DNA of 7,732 nucleotides, from assembly GCA_903854805.1 (NCBI GenBank), contig CAINXK010000169.1, forward strand, positions 1-7,732, read 5' to 3'. Below are positions 1 through 5,689 of this stretch, piece by piece. Under the pieces are notes generated by a model. It had not been told where the DNA came from, ran no database searches, and saw only the letters and a list, made by a program, of their open reading frames with translations. Origin of the DNA: an uncultured Anaerolineae bacterium. GTDB taxonomy: Bacteria; Chloroflexota; Anaerolineae; Anaerolineales; Villigracilaceae. Position 1 is the stretch's first letter; every line of letters begins with the position of its first letter. The position numbers were made by a program, and so were the translations under genes.

Positions 1-236
1 CGCCATGCAGATTCAAGCTGCGCGGCGAATGTCGAGAGCGCGGTTCAGTTTTTTTTCGAAGATCGGATAAATCAGTCTACATTGCTTGCTTTTCAGTTAT
101 GACCTACCCTCACCCCGGAGCCCTGATTGCCATCCCAACCAAACGCATATTTTCTATCAGAAGCCCCTTGGGAGATCCCAGATACAAATCCTGGCATGTG
201 CCGAAATTTTGAACACACTCCAATCTCGATCACGGC
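1..236. other. Upstream stretch with no supportable gene
   Basis: I could not support a gene here. Short frames are open on both strands. On the minus strand about 25 codons end in YPIFEKKLNRALDIRRAA and a stop near 13-15, which could be the tail of a decayed gene, but an in-frame stop lies just upstream near position 100. A long minus-strand open frame entering from within znuA is the antisense of that gene and has no recognisable motifs. The stretch contains an 8-T run around 49-57. It serves mainly as the upstream flank of the znuA promoter. Confidence 0.4.
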
Positions 237-265
237 TTGACAGGATAAGCCAATAATCTTATAAT
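237..265 (+). promoter_or_regulatory. Sigma-70 promoter of znuA
   Basis: A consensus -35 box TTGACA (237-242) and a consensus -10 box TATAAT (260-265) are separated by exactly 17 bp. Transcription would start near 272, giving a leader of about 30 nt before the znuA ATG. A promoter this close to consensus should be strong unless repressed, which fits the palindromic operator overlapping its -10 box. Confidence 0.85.
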
Positions 266-282
266 TGAAAATGGTTTTCAAT
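264..282. promoter_or_regulatory. Probable Zur/Fur-family operator
   Basis: ATTGAAAATGGTTTTCAAT is a perfect inverted repeat with 8-bp arms and a 3-bp centre. It starts inside the -10 box and covers the predicted transcription start. Fur-family repressors, including the zinc sensor Zur, bind AT-rich dyads of this size with GAAAAT/ATTTTC-like half-sites. The position is ideal for blocking RNA polymerase when zinc is plentiful. The link to Zur rests on the downstream zinc-binding gene and the dyad shape; no regulator gene is in the window. Confidence 0.65.
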
Positions 283-302
283 ATCAATAAGAAGGAGCTT
301 TG

Positions 303-1226
303 ATGAAACAACCTATCTTCAAGACCATCTGCCTGCTGGCAGCAATCGTTCTCATTCTGCCAGCCTGCAGCGACCCAGCAAGCACGGCCCGCAACCAACC
401 CGTCAGGGTGCTGGCCGTGGAAACATTCCTGGCAGATATCGCCCAAAACATCGCTGGCGAGCGCGTAAAAATCGAGACACTCATGCCGCTCGGGCTCGAT
501 CCGCACACATACCAACCCACCCCGCAAGATGTTGCGCGCATCGCCGATAGCCAGCTGCTGATCGTCAACGGCGCGGGTTTCGAGGAGTGGCTCGCGAAAA
601 CGCTCGAAAACGCCGGTGGAAAACAGACCGTCATCGAAGCTGCCGCCGGGCTGAGCAGCCGAAAAGCCACCCAGGGCGAAATCCTGGACCCCAACCATGC
701 CGGTGATCCACACTTCTGGCTTGACCCTAATCATGTGATCAAATATGCCGAAAACATCCGCGACGGGCTGATTGCAGCAGACCCGGATGGGAAAGCCATC
801 TACACCCAAAACACGCTGCAATATATCGCCCAGCTTAAAGAACTCGATCAATGGATCCGGACCCAGGTCGCCCTGATCCCCTCCGAAAAACGCTTGCTGG
901 TTACAAATCACGAATCATTTGGGTATTTTGCAGACCGGTACGGATTCACCATCACCGGCACGGTCATCCCCAGTACAAGCAGTGAAGCCTCACCATCTGC
1001 GCAGCAAATGGCCGGGCTGATCGATCGCATCCGCCAGCAAAAAGTAAAAGCCATCTTTCTGGAAACCGGGGCTAACCCACAACTCGCCAACCAGATCGCC
1101 CAGGAAAGCGGGGCACAGGTGATTACCAACTTATATACGCACTCGATCACCGCACCGGATGGAGAAGCGCCCGGCTATATCGGCATGATGAAGCACAATG
1201 TGAACCTGTTGAGTGCCTTGCGCTGA
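303..1226 (+). CDS. znuA: Zinc ABC transporter substrate-binding lipoprotein (ZnuA family)
   Basis: This is the extracytoplasmic metal-binding component of a cluster 9 (ZnuA/TroA) ABC importer, which captures zinc and hands it to a ZnuB-type permease. The product is 307 aa. It opens with a lipoprotein signal peptide: KTICLLAAIVLILPAC gives lipobox L-P-A-C with lipidated Cys22. Family landmarks follow in order: LDPHTYQPTPQD (His68), DPHFWLDPNH (His137), TNHESFGYFADRYG (His203), then the C-terminal lobe with FLETGANPQ and YTHS (His280). The His-rich loop of many ZnuA proteins is reduced to a short NHAGDPH segment. ATG303 is preferred over an overlapping TTG at 300, because AAGGAG (292-297) lies 5 nt upstream. 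No permease or ATPase gene is adjacent: the next gene is convergent, 15 bp away. Other metals such as manganese are possible, but three or four His ligands favour zinc. Confidence 0.93.
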   Translation: MKQPIFKTICLLAAIVLILPACSDPASTARNQPVRVLAVETFLADIAQNIAGERVKIETLMPLGLDPHTYQPTPQDVARIADSQLLIVNGAGFEEWLAKTLENAGGKQTVIEAAAGLSSRKATQGEILDPNHAGDPHFWLDPNHVIKYAENIRDGLIAADPDGKAIYTQNTLQYIAQLKELDQWIRTQVALIPSEKRLLVTNHESFGYFADRYGFTITGTVIPSTSSEASPSAQQMAGLIDRIRQQKVKAIFLETGANPQLANQIAQESGAQVITNLYTHSITAPDGEAPGYIGMMKHNVNLLSALR

Positions 1227-1241
1227 GCCAGGCGCCCAGGT

Positions 1242-2492
1242 TCAGGCAGTTTCGCGGCCGGGGAGCAAACTCTTGTAGACGTCAACGATCTGAGCGGCAA
1301 TAATTTCCCAGGCATAGCCGCGCGCATACTCAGCAGCCTGGGCACCCATCTGCGCGCGCAGGCTGGCATCCGCCATCAGCAAGGTCAGCTTGGCGCACAG
1401 GGCGTCACTATCGCCATTGGGGACATGAAAGCCCGTCACACCATCTTGCACCAGGAACGCCAGACCACCAACCTGCGAAGCGATCACCGGTGTGCCGCAT
1501 GCCATAGCCTCCAGCGCCACCATGCCGAAAGATTCGTAGTGCGACGGCATCACCAGCAGCTCCGCGGCTGAATAATAATACGGCAGGGTATCCTGGCCGC
1601 GCTTGCCCAAAAAAACGACCATGCGGTCCATGCTGAGTTCGCCACAGAGAGCCTGCAAGCGCGTCATTTCATGGCTCATAAGCTCCGGGCTGGCATTCGG
1701 ATCGCCCCCGATGATGGCCAGGTAAGCCGGCTTATCCATTTCGCTCATGCGCATACAGGCCATGGCACGGATGAGAGTATCCACACCTTTGAGCGCTTCA
1801 ATGCGCCCAACAAACAACACCAGCCGGTCATCTTTTGGAATACCAATATACTCGCGGGCTTCATCCGCTGGAATTGGGTAGAAATGCCCGGTATCCACAC
1901 CAGGCGGAATGGTGACGATCTTTTTAAGATCAGCCTTATACAGCCAGAGCAATTGAGCTTGCTCGGCCTGGGTGGCAGCAATAATCCGATCGGCCTGCGC
2001 CAGCACCTGGCGCTCACCATCCAGGCGGTAAGCGCCCTCCTTCTCAGCTTCACTGGTGGCAATCCGGTTCTTCATCTCGCCCAGGGTGTGGAACATGTGC
2101 ACGACCGGCACCTGCCAGGCATCCGCCAGCATCCCGGCCGCGATCCCAGACATCCAGTAATGGCTGTGGATCAGGTCATAATGCAGGCCTTTTTCAACAG
2201 CAAACTGCTTGATACCTTCCACAAATTGCGGGATGTGATCTGCGAGCTGACTCTTGGGGAAAGGCTGCTCCGGCCCGGCCGGGACATGCACCACGCGGTT
2301 GCCGTAGCCCAGATCATGCAGCACATGCGGCACATGCTCATCTTGCGAACGTGTAAAGACATCTACATGGATACCCAGGCGGCCCAGTGCGCGGGTGAGC
2401 TCGCGCACATAGACATTCATGCCGCCGGTATCCTTGCCACCCAGGGTGGCCAGAGGACAGGTATGGTAAGAAAGCATCGCAACACGGATCAT
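1242..2492 (-). CDS. Glycosyltransferase family 4 (MshA / sucrose-phosphate-synthase-like)
   Basis: This is a retaining GT-B glycosyltransferase of 416 aa, transferring a sugar from a nucleotide-sugar donor to an unidentified acceptor. The N-terminal domain has the glycine-rich GGKDTGGMNVYVREL motif (about 18-32) and the HSHYW motif (109-113), both typical of MshA and sucrose-phosphate synthase relatives. The C-terminal donor-binding domain has FVGRIEALKG (228-236, with the Arg/Lys pair that contacts donor phosphates) and the EX7E signature in HYESFGMVALEAMACGTPV (Glu320, Glu328). ATG2492 is chosen because the open frame upstream would run through the tRNA-Thr promoter and into the tRNA gene itself. 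The ribosome binding site is weak: a GAGG sits about 15 nt upstream. It converges with znuA and diverges from tRNA-Thr. A mycothiol role is not implied, since many non-actinobacterial homologues make other glycosides. Confidence 0.9.
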   Translation of the reverse strand: MIRVAMLSYHTCPLATLGGKDTGGMNVYVRELTRALGRLGIHVDVFTRSQDEHVPHVLHDLGYGNRVVHVPAGPEQPFPKSQLADHIPQFVEGIKQFAVEKGLHYDLIHSHYWMSGIAAGMLADAWQVPVVHMFHTLGEMKNRIATSEAEKEGAYRLDGERQVLAQADRIIAATQAEQAQLLWLYKADLKKIVTIPPGVDTGHFYPIPADEAREYIGIPKDDRLVLFVGRIEALKGVDTLIRAMACMRMSEMDKPAYLAIIGGDPNASPELMSHEMTRLQALCGELSMDRMVVFLGKRGQDTLPYYYSAAELLVMPSHYESFGMVALEAMACGTPVIASQVGGLAFLVQDGVTGFHVPNGDSDALCAKLTLLMADASLRAQMGAQAAEYARGYAWEIIAAQIVDVYKSLLPGRETA

Positions 2493-2521
2493 GCTATCTA
2501 TTTTACGCCTCTTATGAAATA

Positions 2522-2550
2522 TTGCGAAAAACCCCTTAATCCTGTATAAT
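2522..2550 (+). promoter_or_regulatory. Promoter of tRNA-Thr
   Basis: TTGCGA (2522-2527) and TATAAT (2545-2550) are separated by 17 bp. The -10 box ends 18 nt before the mature tRNA 5' end, leaving only a short 5' leader to be trimmed. It may also supply read-through transcription to the recombinase gene, because no T-tract terminator follows the tRNA. Confidence 0.75.
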
Positions 2551-2568
2551 CCGCCCGCTGGTAAATAA

Positions 2569-2641
2569 GCCACCATAGCTCAGTTGGTAGAGCAGACGAT
2601 TCGTAATCGTCAGGTCAAGGGTCCGACTCCCTTTGGTGGCT
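2569..2641 (+). tRNA. tRNA-Thr (anticodon CGT)
   Basis: The sequence folds as a complete cloverleaf. The acceptor stem is GCCACCA (2569-2575) with TGGTGGC (2634-2640), and the discriminator base is T2641. The D arm is GCTC...GAGC, the anticodon stem GACGA/TCGTC has a TTCGTAA loop giving anticodon CGT (reads ACG, threonine), and a T arm follows. CCA is not encoded. A recombinase gene follows 68 nt downstream, the usual arrangement for elements that integrate at tRNA genes, but I did not find a second copy of the tRNA 3' end in the window that would mark the other attachment site. Confidence 0.96.
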
Positions 2642-2653
2642 CTTAAATTCGAC

Positions 2654-2706
2654 AGTGATGTTCCCTTCATATATTTATTAACTATATGGCTACAGGGAGC
2701 ATCACT
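2654..2706 (+). promoter_or_regulatory. Hairpin sequestering the recombinase ribosome binding site
   Basis: AGTGATGTTCCC (2654-2665) pairs with GGGAGCATCACT (2695-2706) over 12 positions with one G-U pair, and T2666-A2694 extends it. Inside, CATATA (2668-2673) pairs perfectly with TATATG (2683-2688) around a 9-nt loop. The 3' arm contains the AGGGAG ribosome binding site (2694-2699), which lies 9 nt before the ATG at 2709. In RNA, the fold would hide the ribosome binding site. No T-run follows, so it is a poor intrinsic terminator. It could instead act at the DNA level as an inverted-repeat binding site for the recombinase. Both roles are inference. Confidence 0.6.
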
Positions 2707-2708
2707 TT

Positions 2709-3326
2709 ATGTTTAAGACCGATTATCATAACCAGACGACTCTTGAATTTGCCCAGGGCGGATACCTCTCCATTGCGGCTGAATCTTTCATCACAGATCG
2801 CAAAGCTGCGAACCTGGCCAGGCACACAATCCTGTTTTATAGAAACTATTTAAGAGAGTTTCTGGCGTATTGTGATGGCCAGGCAATCACCCATATTCAA
2901 GAAATCAGCGCCGACTTCCTGCGGCGCTATTTGCTGTCGCTGGAAGGCCTGCATAACCCTGGGGGTATTCATGCTTCGTTTAGAACTCTGCGCGTTTTTT
3001 TCCGCTGGCTGGAAAGTGAAGAGGTATTGGATCCCGAATGGAAAAACCCCATCAAAAAAGTCAGAGCACCAAAGGTTGGACAGGATCCCATCGAACCAAT
3101 TCCGATGGAAGATATTTTAGCCCTGATCAAAACCTGCAAGTCAGATGAAGCCACCGGTCTCCGGGATAAAGCCATCTTTCTATCCTTGCTGGATACCGGG
3201 GCACGAGCCCAGATTATTTCTGGCGACAAGGGACGCTCGCGTTCCACCCGGCGTTGGCGCATGACTGGCAAAATTTCCATAAAACCGCCTCTTTTTAAAT
3301 GGCTCGTGTCAGTGCGCTCACAATAG
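2709..3326 (+). pseudogene. Tyrosine recombinase/integrase (XerC/D-like), C-terminally truncated
   Basis: Only the first 168 residues resemble the family. Residues about 18-105 form the SAM-like core-binding domain (AAESFITDRKAANLARHT, then HASFRTLRVFFRWLESEE). About 127-168 begin the catalytic domain (PMEDILALIKTC, GLRDKAIFLSLLDTGARAQ). Arg166 in TGARAQ matches the first catalytic Arg of the R-H-R-H-Y set. After Gln168 (near 3212) the frame runs into unrelated sequence and stops at 3324-3326, so the other catalytic residues, including the Tyr nucleophile, are missing. Intact relatives are about 300 aa. The break coincides with the end of an oppositely oriented transposase remnant. Its position right behind tRNA-Thr suggests it once drove integration of a mobile element there. 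The product cannot be catalytically active. Confidence 0.85.
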
Positions 3327-3484
3327 CTTACCTGCGCCAATGTGGCAGGATGTACAATTTCTTGGATGCGCTCTTTGATTTGCTGATCGGATGGTGCTGC
3401 CATTGGCTGCTTACTCCGATTTTGTTGAATGGCACGGGTGTGACGAACGCTGCTGGCTTTTCGAGATTGCTTTTCGTCGCTCAT
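3200..3484 (-). mobile_element. IS4-type transposase remnant (5' end, internally deleted)
   Basis: Read on the minus strand from ATG3484, about 95 codons resemble the N-terminal region of long IS4-type transposases. They start with a basic N-terminus (MSDEKQSRKASSVRHTR), followed by KERIQEIVHPATLAQVSY (residues 37-54), then FMEILPVMRQRRVERERPLSPEI (split here as FMEILPVM, 68-75, and RRVERERPLSPEI, 78-90). In relatives as I remember them, these two blocks are separated by many more residues, so an internal deletion lies around 3284-3322. The remnant stops at about 3200, where the recombinase sequence begins, so the DDE catalytic core is gone. No terminal inverted repeats were identified. The family assignment comes from memory of motif style, not a search. 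Confidence 0.6.
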
Positions 3485-3833
3485 ACGAGCCAATTTACAC
3501 TAACTCGCCAATTCTGTCCATTCTTGACACTTTGTTAAAGTGCTTAGCTTGTGACTGATGTCCTAAACTAAAAATTCTGTTAATTTTTTCCGTGAAATGT
3601 CGAACAAAATAATTGCACAAAATAGCAGTTATCGAGTTGACGTCTAGCATTGCGTGCTTCAAAAGCATATAATTGAAGAAACAGCCACGGTAATCTGTCC
3701 GCCGGACCGATATTGGGGTTGTTTCTGAGAGCCCGCAGTTTGATCACAACCAGCTGCAAGCCCCAGGCAGTGGCTGGATTGATGGTAGTAAAGCAATCGA
3801 GCGCCTGTTTGAACCTAGCATGCCTGACATGCT
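3485..3833. other. Non-coding or decayed stretch between IS remnant and HPr pseudogene
   Basis: No gene with a plausible start is visible. A short hairpin CACTTT-GTT-AAAGTG lies at 3528-3542. A TATAAT box occurs at 3668-3673, but the nearest TTGACG (3637-3642) is 25 bp away, too far for a normal promoter. From 3694 to 3942 one frame is open without a start codon. Its first part (VVSESPQFDHNQLQAPGSG, then WIDGSKAIERLFEP) reads like protein but matches nothing I recognise, while its later part overlaps the HPr pseudogene in another frame. It may be the tail of another decayed gene. Confidence 0.35.
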
Positions 3834-4088
3834 GCGAGGTCCTTTGGAAAACACGCCCCGCCTTCTTGTATTCAGCTGGTGGCCATCAGCATATTCAAAT
3901 CGAGGATCACGCTCAAAAATCTGGATCGTTGAACTACCCCGGTGAATGCCAGGAGCATCCTGAGCGTGTTAGTGGCCGGGGTGCAAAAGAGTTATCGGAT
4001 TTGATTGTGTGCCGAGGGGAGTGATGAACTCGCAGCGATGGCCGCCCTGCAAGAATTGATCCAAAACAATTGCGGGGAAGCCAGGTAA
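3834..4088 (+). pseudogene. HPr-family phosphocarrier protein, disrupted by two TGA codons
   Basis: HPr passes phosphate from enzyme I to sugar-specific PTS components, or acts in regulation, through a phospho-His in a GxHARP motif. One continuous frame gives GKHAPPS (3846-3866, active-site His at 3852-3854, with the usual Arg replaced by Pro), then FKSRITLKNLDR, TGA (3930-3932), TTPVNARSILSVLVAGVQK, YRI, TGA (4002-4004), LCAEGSDELAAMAALQELI and QNNCGEAR before TAA4086. The VNARSILSVL block with its Ser (3954-3956) and the AEGSDE...AL block align with the second half of HPr. The N-terminal start region is not recognisable; a stop lies just before 3834. Broken start, nonsense codons and a damaged active-site motif indicate a pseudogene. 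A different open frame across the same bases (3713-4024) is a shadow. Confidence 0.75.
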
Positions 4089-4142
4089 TCCAGGCAGTCA
4101 AACTATTTATTGGACAGTTCGTTGCATGGCATAGAGGAAACT

Positions 4143-5180
4143 ATGAGTAAAAACCTGTCTCGACGAGATTTTTTCAAACTTACTGGCACCACAGCCGGTG
4201 CACTGGCTCTTTCAGCTTGTGGCGTGAACGCCACAGCCTTACCCACCCAAATACCAACGGCAACCGCAGTGCCAACAGCAACCGCAGTGCCAACAGCAAC
4301 CGCAGTGCCAACAGATACGCCCAAGGAGCAGAATAAGTTCCTTGATACAACCATTTTGCTCGAGGGGCTTGTTTTTCCAGAATCTCCACGCTGGCATGAC
4401 TCCAAACTCTGGTTCTCCGATATCTTTGATCACAAAGTCATGACTGTTGACGCGGCAGGTCACAGTGAAACAGTGGTCACATTACCGGGCCTGCCTTCTG
4501 GACTCGGGTGGCTGTCCAATAACCGACTGGGGATTGTTTCAAGCAATGAATGTACGCTTCTACAGCTCGTTCCTGCAGGATTGTCAGTCGTTGCGGAACT
4601 GCGCAATCTAGATCCATCTCCCTGTAACGATATGGTGGTAAGTCAGCAGGGCTGGGCCTATATTGGAACCATGGGATCTGACCTCTTAGCGGGTGAGCCT
4701 TATGCGCAAGGCCGGATCATCCTGGTCACGCTCGATGGGCCAGCGCGAGTTGTGGCTGACCAGCTCGATTTCCCAAATGGAATGGTCATAACCCCTGATG
4801 GGCACACGCTCATTGTTGCCGAAACTTCCGGCCAGTGCCTGACCGCCTTCGATATAACATCAGACGGATCCCTCATAAATCGGCATGTCTGGGCATCGAC
4901 CATGGACTATACCCCGGATGGGATCTGTCTCGATCAAGAAGGTGCAATTTGGGCTGCTGCCTATGGAAGTTCTTATGTAATACGTATTCGCGAAGGTGGT
5001 GCGATTACACAGCGTGTCCGGGTGGTGAACACTCCGTTGGCTTGCATGCTTGGGGGTGTTGACGGGCGCACGCTTTTTGTGTTGACAACCGCGACCAGCC
5101 AACCCGAGGAAGCAGTTGCGCGCAGGACTGGACGCATTGAAACAGTCCAGGTTGAAATGGCCGGTGCAGGACACCCATAA
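4143..5180 (+). CDS. SMP-30/gluconolactonase-like lipoprotein, Tat-exported
   Basis: This is a predicted six-bladed beta-propeller of the SMP-30/gluconolaconase/LRE family (345 aa), whose members hydrolyse lactones or related esters with one divalent metal. The N-terminus has a twin-arginine motif (SRRDFFK, 6-12), a hydrophobic stretch and the lipobox LSAC with Cys26, so it should be exported folded and lipid-anchored. Residues about 34-60 are a Pro/Thr/Ala linker with three PTATAV repeats. The propeller begins near 72. Four expected metal ligands are visible: Glu80 (VFPESPRW), Asn162 (SPCNDMVV), Asn212 (DFPNGMVITPDG) and Asp259 (YTPDGICLD). ATG4143 is chosen over an in-frame ATG at 4110 because AGAGGA (4133-4138) precedes it and the Tat motif then sits at the N-terminus. 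The substrate is unknown. It follows the HPr pseudogene and stands alone. Confidence 0.88.
   Translation: MSKNLSRRDFFKLTGTTAGALALSACGVNATALPTQIPTATAVPTATAVPTATAVPTDTPKEQNKFLDTTILLEGLVFPESPRWHDSKLWFSDIFDHKVMTVDAAGHSETVVTLPGLPSGLGWLSNNRLGIVSSNECTLLQLVPAGLSVVAELRNLDPSPCNDMVVSQQGWAYIGTMGSDLLAGEPYAQGRIILVTLDGPARVVADQLDFPNGMVITPDGHTLIVAETSGQCLTAFDITSDGSLINRHVWASTMDYTPDGICLDQEGAIWAAAYGSSYVIRIREGGAITQRVRVVNTPLACMLGGVDGRTLFVLTTATSQPEEAVARRTGRIETVQVEMAGAGHP
4254..4316 (+). repeat. 18-bp tandem repeat encoding the lipoprotein linker
   Basis: Three adjacent 18-bp units (4254-4271, 4272-4289, 4290-4307) of the form CCAACRGCAACCGCAGTG are followed by a partial unit ending near 4316. Units two and three are identical, and unit one differs by one base. 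Each encodes PTATAV. Repeat number could change by slippage without breaking the frame, altering only the reach of the membrane tether. Confidence 0.9.
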
Positions 5181-5389
5181 ATCCATTTCTGGCAGCCCAA
5201 TACCGCGTGGCGTGTCCTGATAAATCAACATCTATTTGCTGGTGAAAGCCCAGTCTGGTAAGAGTCCGGCCGCCTGATAGCAGGCAACCTATATGGTCGG
5301 GCGAATGGTAGCTGTGATGAATATATTAAAAAGCATTTCGCGGCCATTGGATTAATTGTTTTGTTAAGTCACGAAGGCGCAAACATTAA
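5181..5389. other. Intergenic region after the SMP-30 gene
   Basis: No coding frame is convincing here. The only notable content is the compact set of short inverted repeats at 5239-5345, listed separately as a possible structured RNA. No hairpin followed by a T-run was found after the SMP-30 stop codon. Confidence 0.5.
5239..5345 (+). ncRNA. Possible structured-RNA fragment (group II intron domain I-like)
   Basis: Several pairings nest in about 107 nt. CTGG (5239-5242) pairs with CCAG (5250-5253). GCCTG (5272-5276) pairs with CAGGC (5281-5285) around an ATAG loop. GGCCGC (5268-5273) can pair with GCGGCC (5340-5345), closing the domain, although it competes with the hairpin for two bases. 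The wording GGTGAAAGCCCAGTCTGGTA and AACCTATATGGTCGGGCGAA reminds me of the 5' region of bacterial group II introns. There is no reverse transcriptase and no domain V seen, so at best it is a fragment. Chance structure is possible. Confidence 0.25.
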
Positions 5390-5557
5390 ATGACATTATC
5401 CATTAGAGAGCATGATCCTAATAGATTATGGATTCTGCTGCGTGAAAAGTGGCAAAAAAACCCAGGTGACTTCCTGAAAGGATCACAACCAATAAGTCGC
5501 TTATCAGATGTTGAAACATACAGGGCCGGAAAATTGAACACAGAAATATCCTTGTGA
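5390..5557 (+). CDS. Small hypothetical protein (55 aa)
   Basis: The frame opens with MTLSIREHDPNRLWILLREK and continues through WQKNPGDFLKGSQPISRL to a TGA at 5555-5557. The composition (charged, with aromatic and aliphatic residues, few repeats) is protein-like, but I do not recognise the family. A stop codon lies immediately before the ATG, and the ribosome binding site is weak: GAAGG is about 14 nt upstream. It could be a small gene, the N-terminus of a gene cut short, or chance. No domain, signal peptide or membrane helix is evident. Confidence 0.3.
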   Translation: MTLSIREHDPNRLWILLREKWQKNPGDFLKGSQPISRLSDVETYRAGKLNTEISL

Positions 5558-5571
5558 AATAAATCCCAAAA

Positions 5572-5600
5572 TTGCTTTTGCCTTTGAATATTCGTAAACT
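5572..5600 (+). promoter_or_regulatory. Weak candidate promoter for the hydrolase gene
   Basis: TTGCTT (5572-5577) and TAAACT (5595-5600) are 17 bp apart, in an AT-rich stretch about 90 nt before the hydrolase start. Both boxes are only partial matches, so this is a candidate based on position as much as on sequence. Confidence 0.25.
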
Positions 5601-5689
5601 ATTAACAAATAACCGGAAAGTAAGGTTTCGCCAACTTATCCGTCCTTTGTCTGTTGGATTACAACCAAAACCCCAGGAGCAAAAGTGTG

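Noticed and set aside
93..911. Long minus-strand open frame (272 aa) over znuA
   Set aside because: It is the antisense of a clear ZnuA gene, has no domain motifs, and its frame merely reflects the codon bias of the sense gene.
1671..2549. Long plus-strand open frame (292 aa) opposite the glycosyltransferase
   Set aside because: The minus-strand GT4 protein has full family motifs over the same bases; the plus frame is a shadow rich in His and Gln with no recognisable domain.
2493..2576. Upstream extension of the glycosyltransferase start to 2576
   Set aside because: It would run through the tRNA-Thr promoter and overlap the tRNA 5' end; the conserved N-terminus begins at MIRVAMLSYH (2492).
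2641..2710. Intrinsic terminator for tRNA-Thr
   Set aside because: The hairpin at 2654-2706 is strong, but no T-run follows its 3' arm, and that arm holds a ribosome binding site.
3637..3673. Promoter TTGACG plus TATAAT
   Set aside because: The spacer is 25 bp, far from the 16-18 bp needed, and no better -35 box sits at the right distance.
3930..4004. TGA read as a sense codon (alternative genetic code) in the HPr relic
   Set aside because: znuA, the glycosyltransferase and the small ORF all end sensibly at TGA, and the relic also lacks a start and has a damaged active-site motif; decay is simpler.
3713..4024. 103-aa plus-strand open frame
   Set aside because: It contains pieces such as KTRPAFLY and HIQIEDHA that superficially resemble HPr, but the frame beginning GKHAPPS matches HPr over its whole length, so this one is a shadow.
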